Shown here piece by piece: positions 1 through 6,074 of a stretch of DNA of 17,569 nt. Position 1 is the first letter of the stretch. Each line of letters begins with the position of its first letter. The translations under genes and the position numbers were made by a program. Under the pieces are notes generated by a model that was not told where the DNA came from, searched no databases, and worked only from the letters and a program-made list of their open reading frames with translations. Location: positions 1 to 17,569 of the forward strand of contig DAIOSQ010000036.1 of NCBI GenBank assembly GCA_036752465.1, in the 5' to 3' direction. This stretch comes from DAIOSQ01 sp036752465. GTDB lineage: Bacteria; Pseudomonadota; Gammaproteobacteria; Legionellales; Legionellaceae.

Positions 1-697
1 GAGAAGCCAATGCAGTCAGCAAAGTGGCCATGCCCAACATGATTTTAGCTTGAGGAATATGTCGTTTATTCCACAAATAAAAAGCACCAATACCCCCGAC
101 AACAAAGGCCGTGGTAAGATAAGCCGCGGTGACCATATGAGCAAGTCGATAGGGAAGGGACGGATTAAAAATGATCGTCAACCAATTTAAAGGAAATAAA
201 CGTCCGTCGTCGCCAACATGAAACCCTTGGGGTGTTTGCATCCATGAATTGGCGGCTAAAATCCAAAAGGCAGAAATTAATGTGCCAAAAGCCACGATAC
301 AGGTGGCTGCAAAATGCATCCTGGGACTGACGCGTTCCCAACCAAACAGCATAATACCTAAAAACGAGGCTTCCAAAAAAAAGGCCGTTAATACTTCATA
401 CCCTAAGAGTGGACCAATGACATTGGCTACTTTATCAGAGAACACTGACCAGTTCGTTCCAAACTGGTAGGACATAACCACACCGGAGACGACACCCATT
501 CCAAAAGCCACGGCAAAAATCTTAATGAAAAATTTATAAGTATCACGATAACTGGTATCGTTGGTGCTCAACCATCGCCATTCTAAAACAGCTAGGAAAC
601 TAGCCAATCCTATAGTAAATGCAGGAAATACAATATGAAAACTAACTGTAAAGGCAAATTGAATGCGCGCCAGTAAAATAGGATCTAAAATCATCAT
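1..697 (-). CDS. cydA: Cytochrome bd-type / cyanide-insensitive quinol oxidase subunit I (N-terminal part, runs off the window)
   Basis: The first 232 residues can be read from an ATG at 697, with a GAGGA ribosome site eight bases upstream; the rest lies beyond position 1. Subunit I of bd-type oxidases takes electrons from quinol at the inner membrane and reduces oxygen to water. The text RIQFAFTVSFHIVFPAFTIG (residues 11-30) is typical of the CioA/cyanide-insensitive branch. His21 matches the first haem ligand position, and Glu101 and Glu109 (in GYEVLTAFFLEASFLG) match the conserved acidic pair. His187 in PYRLAHM matches the haem b558 ligand. NSWMQTPQGF (150-159) is a family signature just ahead of the Q-loop side of the protein. 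Several hydrophobic helices are evident. Subunit II would be expected beyond the left edge. It is divergent from an ArsR-type regulator gene that may control it. The family call is very firm; the cyanide-insensitive subtype is inferred from the N-terminal motif. Confidence 0.95.
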   Translation of the reverse strand, partial: MMILDPILLARIQFAFTVSFHIVFPAFTIGLASFLAVLEWRWLSTNDTSYRDTYKFFIKIFAVAFGMGVVSGVVMSYQFGTNWSVFSDKVANVIGPLLGYEVLTAFFLEASFLGIMLFGWERVSPRMHFAATCIVAFGTLISAFWILAANSWMQTPQGFHVGDDGRLFPLNWLTIIFNPSLPYRLAHMVTAAYLTTAFVVGGIGAFYLWNKRHIPQAKIMLGMATLLTALAS

Positions 698-770
698 GCC
701 ATTATCCTCGTTGATGTGGAATAATTGTAAGCTTATTAAAAAAGACTAGATGGTCGATTTTGGCTATTGA

Positions 771-799
771 ATTATAAGAGAAAACTTATATATGGACAA
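771..799 (-). promoter_or_regulatory. Promoter for the bd-type oxidase gene with operator-like inverted repeat
   Basis: On the minus strand a perfect TATAAT (plus coordinates 771-776) lies 17 bases downstream of TTGTCC (794-799), a good sigma-70 arrangement about 70 bases before the oxidase ATG. An inverted repeat, TATAAG (773-778) and CTTATA (785-790) with a six-base spacer, fills the interval from the -10 box into the spacer. It ends just upstream of the regulator's ATG at 803. This is where a repressor would block the oxidase promoter and possibly its own gene. Operator function is inferred from position and symmetry only. Confidence 0.6.
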
Positions 800-802
800 G
801 TA

Positions 803-1120
803 ATGAAAACCACAATGTCAAACCTCAGTATTGAGGTCATGAAAAAAAATGCGCTGAAAGCCGAAACAATTTTGAAGCTTCTTGCGAACTCAAGAAGACT
901 CCTCATTCTATGCTTTTTACTTGACAAAGAATACACTGTCAATGAGCTGTCTGAGCTCATTGCTATATCTCAACCAGCCCTCTCGCAGCATCTGGCGAAA
1001 ATGAGATCGGAAGGAATTATTGCTTCAGAAAAAAGAGGCACCTCGTCCTACTATCGAATCAATAAACCAGAGGTCGAAGCTATTTTATCAACTCTTTATT
1101 TAATTTATTGTAAGGAGTAA
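803..1120 (+). CDS. ArsR/SmtB-family transcriptional regulator, SqrR/BigR/YgaV-like dithiol sensor
   Basis: A 105-residue winged-helix regulator read from the ATG at 803. An in-frame TTG at 767 would add 12 residues but lies upstream of, and would be interrupted by, the inverted repeat at 773-790, so 803 is preferred; ATGs at 815 and 839 are also possible. The core LLANSRRLLILCFL is followed by a helix-turn-helix with recognition helix SQPALSQHLAKMR (about 57-68), and a beta wing EKRGTSSYYRI (about 76-86). No metal-binding ELCVCDL-type motif is present. Instead there is Cys37 in RRLLILC and Cys103 in the last helix (LIYC). This is the spacing of the two cysteines that form a disulfide or polysulfide bridge in SqrR, BigR and YgaV, which derepress sulfide-handling genes. 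It is divergent from the bd-type oxidase gene, a sulfide-tolerant respiratory enzyme, so control of that gene is likely. Family call firm; ligand is inferred from the cysteines. Confidence 0.88.
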   Translation: MKTTMSNLSIEVMKKNALKAETILKLLANSRRLLILCFLLDKEYTVNELSELIAISQPALSQHLAKMRSEGIIASEKRGTSSYYRINKPEVEAILSTLYLIYCKE

Positions 1121-1131
1121 CTACTTTTTAC

Positions 1132-1167
1132 ATAAGTACTTTATTATGAATTACTTATAATCATAAG
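1132..1167. repeat. AT-rich inverted repeats downstream of the regulator gene
   Basis: ATAAGTA (1132-1138) pairs perfectly with TACTTAT (1152-1158), with a 13-base loop. CTTAT (1154-1158) can alternatively pair with ATAAG (1163-1167). The motif resembles the TATAAG/CTTATA repeat in front of the gene. It could be a weak terminator or another binding site; there is no clean T-run after it. Confidence 0.4.
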
Positions 1168-1220
1168 GTAGATAGTCCACAATTGTTGGGTTACCAAACC
1201 GCTTTTATTCCTTTATCGGG

Positions 1221-1258
1221 TTGAGTAGATCTGCTGGATCACTCTAGCAAACTTCTCC
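1221..1258 (-). ncRNA. Candidate group II intron domain VI
   Basis: Immediately after domain V on the minus strand, GGAG...TTTGCT pairs with AGCAGA...CTC to give a stem of six inner pairs (one G-U) and an outer GAG/CTC helix. Between them an unpaired A (complement of position 1226) is placed like the branch-point adenosine, a few bases before the presumed intron end near 1214-1221. The exact 3' splice site cannot be fixed by eye. Confidence 0.5.
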
Positions 1259-1260
1259 TT

Positions 1261-1294
<34 letters not shown>

Positions 1295-1608
1295 CCGAAA
1301 GTACTAAATTATTCAGCCTACGGCGAACATCAATGTTGTTTTAAAATGCCGCGGATACTTCATTTCTTTTAGTAACTTCTTAAACGTCGTCCAATTCATT
1401 TTACGTTGCCCACCTTTGTGGTTGATCTAGCGAAAGAGTGCTCGTTCTACGCTTCGTCAACTTTGTTACCTCCGCTAACGCAAGACTCGCTACGTAGTGG
1501 GATCGGTTCCTCTGCTACGATAGGACTTTCACCTGTAAAAAACTTTTAATATTTTGCTAATATTTGTGTTGTATCATGCGATTACAGGGTCTAAATTCGG
1601 AGGTTTAT

Positions 1609-2115
1609 ATGTTTTCGAAAGAAGAAATGCAAGCTTTTGGCAGCTTACTGCTACTATCAATCGCTATTTGTGTGACATGCCCTCCGCTAAAACCCATAGG
1701 TGTATTGGTTGTTATACTGACGCTTGCGGCAGCTACTCTTTGGTTGTTGTTGAAACTAACCCTTATGCTGGCGCTGGCGGTATTGAATGCTATTGCAGAA
1801 TTTGTGGCCGAATTTGTCACTGAGTTAGCAGATCTGGTCATGGTAGCTGCGCAAGGATTGGCTGGGTTGGGACAGAGTATATATCAATTCATTTCTTCGC
1901 TAAGGGCTCAAGATGCAGATTTAGCAGATTCGCTAATATTTACAACGACAGCTGTGTTGGTAGCCGATGATGTTCCGCCCCTAGTCGAGGCGCAGGTTGT
2001 TGAACATGAGTCTTATCTAGACAACGTTAGATTATTTTGCGGTGTAGTCTCTTCTTTGACGCCATCGGCACCGCCAAACTTGTTCCCTAACTACAATGGT
2101 TACCCAGCAGCCTAG
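1609..2115 (+). CDS. Hypothetical membrane protein, 168 residues
   Basis: I do not recognise this protein. The ATG at 1609 has a strong GGAGG site five bases upstream, which is why it is preferred over an in-frame ATG at 1564. The N-terminus is short and charged (MFSKEEMQ). It is followed by a hydrophobic stretch at about 11-24 ending in a CVTCPP turn, then a long hydrophobic run at about 29-62 (GVLVVILTLAAATLWLLLKL onward) long enough for one or two membrane passes. Residues 62-100 form an acidic amphipathic helix-like segment (AEFVAEFVTELADL). The remaining 68 residues are more polar, with a PSAPPNLFPNYNGYP tail rich in Pro and Asn. It starts 70 bases beyond the group II intron relic and its stop lies 23 bases from the stop of icmF, to which it is convergent. 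Nearness to icmF does not by itself show a link to secretion. No signal peptidase site is obvious. Gene reality is supported by the ribosome site and compositional fit. Confidence 0.7.
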   Translation: MFSKEEMQAFGSLLLLSIAICVTCPPLKPIGVLVVILTLAAATLWLLLKLTLMLALAVLNAIAEFVAEFVTELADLVMVAAQGLAGLGQSIYQFISSLRAQDADLADSLIFTTTAVLVADDVPPLVEAQVVEHESYLDNVRLFCGVVSSLTPSAPPNLFPNYNGYPAA

Positions 2116-2138
2116 CCATGTAGTGGGTGTTGACCAGA

Positions 2139-5063
2139 TTACGTGATGGTTTCGTCCAGCGCAAAATCGGTCAATACTCCTGGGCTGAAGGGATTGATTT
2201 GATTGGCTGTCTTTAATAAGTAGCGCCCAGAATTGCCATTGATTTCAAAATGGATTTCTAAGTTGGCGCTATTTTCTTCATCGACTAAGACATTAATTTT
2301 TCCTAGCAATTTAAAAAATGCCCATGGGCCAGACTCTTCAAGCTCAAAGTGATTGCCGTCAATGGCATTTAAACTGAGCTTGGCATTGGGCTCCGGCCAA
2401 TGAAATGCCATACCGCTATCGCTGCTTTGGGTGTCTTTGAGTGTGGTATTGCCCATCATGAACTGTAAACTCGAGACTACCGGATCTAACGTGATTTTCT
2501 GTAAACTGAATTCAACTTCACAAATATCGCTTTTATTCGGAAAAAACATATTTTGGATGATGTTGGCGCGAATCAGCTCGTTGATAGCATCGCTGGAAAT
2601 CGGCATCACCAAATGATTCAGTTCTTTGGTTTTCCATTGTGGATCATGGGTATCTAAAAACGGTTTGACATAGTTGTCGACAAATTGGGTGAGCACTCCA
2701 TGGGTTGAGAAAAAACGGTTAAAATCGGCGATTGATACATCTTGAGTTTGCGTTGGCTCGAATGGATAGCGATGCGCAATATGGTTGCTATACTCTTGAA
2801 AGACTAAATTTTGCCATTTTTGGTTTAGATACGCTCTGCTCTGCTTAATAAAAAGATACCAAGTATCGTTCGCAATGTTTTCCACCCATAATGCCAGTGG
2901 TTTAGGTAAATGCTGTGCTTGCACATATAACGAACTGATGGGGTTCGCTAAGCTGTCGTTGGTAAAACGCGCACGCACCAGTGAAAACACGGTTTTGCCC
3001 TGATCGTGAATGATAGCGATGGTGTTCAGGAATTTGGCTAGCTCATCGATAGTTTCGGTGACATTTTTGATAGCGGAGCGACTGATCAGGCTAAATTCGG
3101 TAAAGTGCGAAGCAATGGTCTGGTTGAATAACCGAGCATGATCTTGTTGTTGCTCGGGGCTGACATTTTGCTGTGCCAACATAATCAGCCGCTCCAATGC
3201 TTTGGATTGATAGATTGTTTCAGCAATCGTGCTGGCTTGTTGATAACTTTCGGCATGCATAGGCGTGGAGCGAGTTAAAAAATTGTTCCACCAGGTGACA
3301 TATTCATGACAATAAGCATTTTGTAGTAATGTCTTGAGATCGCCCAACTGGCTGCCCGCCAACACCCATGATTCCTGCGTCAATGTGGCGGAGATGGTGG
3401 GTATTTCCTTAATAATTTGCTGAAATCCTTGCTTGGTAAACGCAAACGGTAACACAGCTGTACTGAGTTGAAAACCATCAATAGCAAGCGGTTGTTGCGT
3501 GCTGTTAAGGTATGTTTTCATCAAGGAATAGTATAAATAGTCTGCTGGCAAAGCATTCAGATAATTGCGGGCATCTCTGACCACTTGCTGCTTGATGGCA
3601 TAAGGCTGCAGCGGTTGTTTTATTAATTTTACTAATATTGCTAAATTTTTCTCAAGGGTGATTTGTGGTTTTTTTTGCCATTGTTGTTTAAACCATGCCA
3701 ATACTTCCTGCATTGCAAAATGGTCGGGTTGGTTGAACATGAGATAAATTTTTAGAGCCGTGTAGCGTTCGTTTAGACTCAAATGACTATCGTTGATGAC
3801 CGTTTCTAGTTCGAGCAAACGATTGGGGATAAAATGGCTGGCCAAATCGTGCTGTGTGGATTGTGTGATTTCGTTTTTCAAGGTTTTAATGGTCGGTGCT
3901 ATGAGCGAATTGCTGGTGATTTTTGCTAAGGTAGTGGCCGCCTTGGATAAGTGATACAACGCAGTATCATCGTCACCTTTTTTGTGTGATAAAGCGGCGT
4001 AATTGCGTAACTCTTGATTGGTTTTATCTAAAAGACTCGATGAAAGCAGATACTGATGGAGCACAATCATTGCCACTAGCCCGCCGCTGGCCACAATGCT
4101 CGCTATTTGTCGAGTGCTTAAGTGTGCCTTGGGTTGTGCGTGCTGTTTGCTGAGAGCTTGAAACGAGCTCAGGGCCCCTGAGATAAAATAAGCACGATAA
4201 TTGGTTGCTTGCGAAAAAGTATCCTGCACACTTAGGGCGTATTCATTTTGAATTTTTTTGCTAAGCCGGTCTAAGCTTAAACCTCCCTGTTCTGAGCTGG
4301 TGAAGTACAAGGTCTGTATGGCAAAAACTTTCACGGAAATATGTTGCAGTAATGCTTGAATGGCGACTCGTAGTGTGGCTAACTGCAGAGGAAACTCGCG
4401 AATCAAGGAACGTTTTATGGTTGACCGCACGGGGTGCATTTTGTGAATTACTTGTTGACCAAGTACCTCGACAAATTGCTCGAATTGTGATCTGTAGCTG
4501 TCTATGAGTTTGCTACGATCATTGATGCCGTGTAAAGCAAACCCCAACGGTTTATCCAGTTCGTTGACATGTTCATTTTGGTAAAAATCACAAAAACCAG
4601 CGAGTGCATCGACTTTGGTAAAGATGATGGCAAGATTGGTTTTATAGCCTAGGGCTTGTCCTAAACATTCGAGCAAATACGCGTAGGATTTGATTTCTGC
4701 GGTAAACATCGCAGGCTCTGTGTGAAATAACGCATTGATGTCTAGACACAGCATCACGCCGTTGATTTTAAGTGCAGCATGACAATTGTTGATAGCTTTA
4801 AGGGTGCTGGCAAAAAAGGTAGGGCTGGTCTTAAACCAAGCCTCTGCTAGCTCTAGCACAATGCCTTGTTGGTTATAGTAAACGTTCAACGCAGGTTCGG
4901 TTTGTATCAATACTTGTTCTAAATTGGTTTGGTTTAACAGCGCAGTTTTGCCATGGGCGTGCTTGCCCACAACCAAAATCAAGGATAATGGCTGTTGTTT
5001 TGTTTTGATAAGCGCGGCAATTTTGCGCAGGGTGATGCGGATGGAGCGAATGGTGTGATTCAT
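2139..5063 (-). CDS. icmF: IcmF, Dot/Icm-type inner-membrane ATPase-like stabilising protein (IcmF/TssM family)
   Basis: 974 residues, close to the Legionella IcmF length and shorter than the usual 1,100-1,200 of type VI TssM. With DotU, IcmF stabilises the inner-membrane part of the Dot/Icm type IVB secretion machine. Visible features: a P-loop GKHAHGKT (33-40), a Walker B-like LCLDIN (105-110), a G4-like TKVD (149-152), the family motif LYFTSSEQGG (252-261), and one clear membrane helix at about 319-340 (IASIVASGGLVAMIVL). The remaining ~630 residues should be periplasmic, ending in a beta-rich domain (about 840-960). The paired N-terminal membrane helices of TssM are not seen: the P-loop starts only 33 residues in. 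The start is fixed by a four-base ATGA overlap with dotU. No other dot/icm or tss gene is in the window. Family firm; Dot/Icm over type VI inferred from size and partner. Confidence 0.92.
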   Translation of the reverse strand: MNHTIRSIRITLRKIAALIKTKQQPLSLILVVGKHAHGKTALLNQTNLEQVLIQTEPALNVYYNQQGIVLELAEAWFKTSPTFFASTLKAINNCHAALKINGVMLCLDINALFHTEPAMFTAEIKSYAYLLECLGQALGYKTNLAIIFTKVDALAGFCDFYQNEHVNELDKPLGFALHGINDRSKLIDSYRSQFEQFVEVLGQQVIHKMHPVRSTIKRSLIREFPLQLATLRVAIQALLQHISVKVFAIQTLYFTSSEQGGLSLDRLSKKIQNEYALSVQDTFSQATNYRAYFISGALSSFQALSKQHAQPKAHLSTRQIASIVASGGLVAMIVLHQYLLSSSLLDKTNQELRNYAALSHKKGDDDTALYHLSKAATTLAKITSNSLIAPTIKTLKNEITQSTQHDLASHFIPNRLLELETVINDSHLSLNERYTALKIYLMFNQPDHFAMQEVLAWFKQQWQKKPQITLEKNLAILVKLIKQPLQPYAIKQQVVRDARNYLNALPADYLYYSLMKTYLNSTQQPLAIDGFQLSTAVLPFAFTKQGFQQIIKEIPTISATLTQESWVLAGSQLGDLKTLLQNAYCHEYVTWWNNFLTRSTPMHAESYQQASTIAETIYQSKALERLIMLAQQNVSPEQQQDHARLFNQTIASHFTEFSLISRSAIKNVTETIDELAKFLNTIAIIHDQGKTVFSLVRARFTNDSLANPISSLYVQAQHLPKPLALWVENIANDTWYLFIKQSRAYLNQKWQNLVFQEYSNHIAHRYPFEPTQTQDVSIADFNRFFSTHGVLTQFVDNYVKPFLDTHDPQWKTKELNHLVMPISSDAINELIRANIIQNMFFPNKSDICEVEFSLQKITLDPVVSSLQFMMGNTTLKDTQSSDSGMAFHWPEPNAKLSLNAIDGNHFELEESGPWAFFKLLGKINVLVDEENSANLEIHFEINGNSGRYLLKTANQINPFSPGVLTDFALDETIT

Positions 5064-5854
5064 GCAGGATCCATATGTTCAAACAGCGCATGTCCTTGCA
5101 GCATATTTTTGGCTTTTTGTTCAAGCAAAGCATGACTGCCCCAATAAAACAAGCATAACAAACAAAAAGTACAGGCTATCGATAGCAGCAATACTTTGCG
5201 ATTTTTCTCGGGTGGCAGCGGTTCTAGATGGACCTTTTCGGGGAGCAAAGCATGTGGCTTATTGACACGATTGCGTTGTATCAATTGGTATAGCTCTTCT
5301 ATGGTATCATCGAGCATTTGTCGTCCGCTGGCATGAATATGGTACTGTCCTTCAAACCCTGAAATCAGGCAATAATATGCCAGTTCAACTAAATCTAAAT
5401 ATTGATTGGTGCGTTCTTTGATGTGGTTGATGATTTCAAAAAATCGAGTTTCCGGACCAACTTGATCCACTGAAGGTGGCGTGAATGCATTAAATTCAGC
5501 TGGTTTGGCGTATACGCGCAAATAATTTTTGCCAATGATTTCATCAATGGTGGCACATAACAGGTAATGCGCGATGGCGACCAATTCTACTGTGTACTGT
5601 GTGGCGCCGAGTCGACTGTGAAAGGCATGCAACTCGTGTTCTATATTATCTCGTATATGCTGAATTTCAGGCAGAGCTGCGCTTATAGCCAGACGTTCCA
5701 GTAAGGAAAAAATGGGCCCAGCTGCTGCCAACAAAGCATTGGTGGCAGCAGGCACAACAAACAATTTTGAGCGATAATACCCCGCCAGTGGTTGATAAAC
5801 ACCGCTCATCGGAAACTGCTCTGCCAAGTTCGCCAAATAGTGTTCAGCAGTCAT
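5060..5854 (-). CDS. dotU: DotU/IcmH, inner-membrane partner of IcmF
   Basis: 264 residues, the usual size for IcmH/DotU of Dot/Icm systems and without the OmpA-like C-terminal domain found in many type VI TssL proteins. The cytoplasmic helical domain carries the family features: LLCATIDEI (98-106), ETRFFEIINHI (135-145) and LISGFEGQYHI (163-173). A single membrane helix follows at about 221-238 (VLLLSIACTFCLLCLFYW), then a short periplasmic tail, giving a C-tail-anchored topology. DotU binds IcmF and each protects the other from degradation in Legionella (family knowledge). The ATG at 5854 has GGAG seven bases upstream. Its stop overlaps the icmF start (ATGA), so the two are co-translated. 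A sigma-70-like promoter lies about 75 bases upstream. Confidence 0.93.
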   Translation of the reverse strand: MTAEHYLANLAEQFPMSGVYQPLAGYYRSKLFVVPAATNALLAAAGPIFSLLERLAISAALPEIQHIRDNIEHELHAFHSRLGATQYTVELVAIAHYLLCATIDEIIGKNYLRVYAKPAEFNAFTPPSVDQVGPETRFFEIINHIKERTNQYLDLVELAYYCLISGFEGQYHIHASGRQMLDDTIEELYQLIQRNRVNKPHALLPEKVHLEPLPPEKNRKVLLLSIACTFCLLCLFYWGSHALLEQKAKNMLQGHALFEHMDPA

Positions 5855-5926
5855 GCTGCTACTCCAGGGAATGTGTGCTTTCTGCTGCGTATTTGTAATA
5901 TATACCGGAAACTGTGAAAAAAAGCG

Positions 5927-5955
5927 ATAATTGGGGTCTAATAATACCCAAGCAA
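5927..5955 (-). promoter_or_regulatory. Candidate promoter of dotU-icmF
   Basis: On the minus strand TTGCTT (5950-5955) and AATTAT (5927-5932) are separated by exactly 17 bases. The -10 matches consensus at four of six positions. No clear PmrA or CpxR box was recognised. Confidence 0.45.
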
Positions 5956-5970
5956 TTGCGGATTATATGA

Positions 5971-5986
5971 GTTGATGAGCATCAAC
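5971..5986. promoter_or_regulatory. Perfect palindrome between dotU and the deaminase gene
   Basis: GTTGATG and CATCAAC flank a two-base centre, a perfect seven-base-arm palindrome. It lies upstream of both divergent promoters (about 15 bases beyond the dotU -35 box and 26 bases before the deaminase -35 box). That is a natural place for a dimeric regulator acting on both genes. No known operator was recognised. Confidence 0.45.
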
Positions 5987-6011
5987 CGATGTCTTCTGAG
6001 ATGCGTGCTGC

Positions 6012-6041
6012 TTGCTGAGGGGTCTTTAGATCTGCTAGAAT
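6012..6041 (+). promoter_or_regulatory. Candidate promoter of the adenosine deaminase family gene
   Basis: TTGCTG (6012-6017) and TAGAAT (6036-6041) are separated by 18 bases, with start of transcription expected near 6048, about 27 bases before the ATG. Four of six -35 and five of six -10 positions match consensus. Confidence 0.55.
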
Positions 6042-6074
6042 CCCGGCTCTTGGCACGGAATCCCGACTTTATAT

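Noticed and set aside
767..802. TTG start for the ArsR-family regulator
   Set aside because: It would place the operator-like inverted repeat and oxidase promoter inside the coding region; the ATG at 803 gives the usual family length. Not fully excluded.
1554..1841. Open frames on both strands overlapping the hypothetical membrane protein gene
   Set aside because: They lack a ribosome site; the frame starting at 1609 has a strong GGAGG and a coherent membrane-protein composition.
2139..5854. Reading dotU-icmF as the tssL-tssM part of a type VI secretion cluster
   Set aside because: Lengths (264 and 974) fit Dot/Icm IcmH and IcmF, there is no OmpA-like domain, and no other tss gene (hcp, vgrG, tssB/C, clpV) is present.
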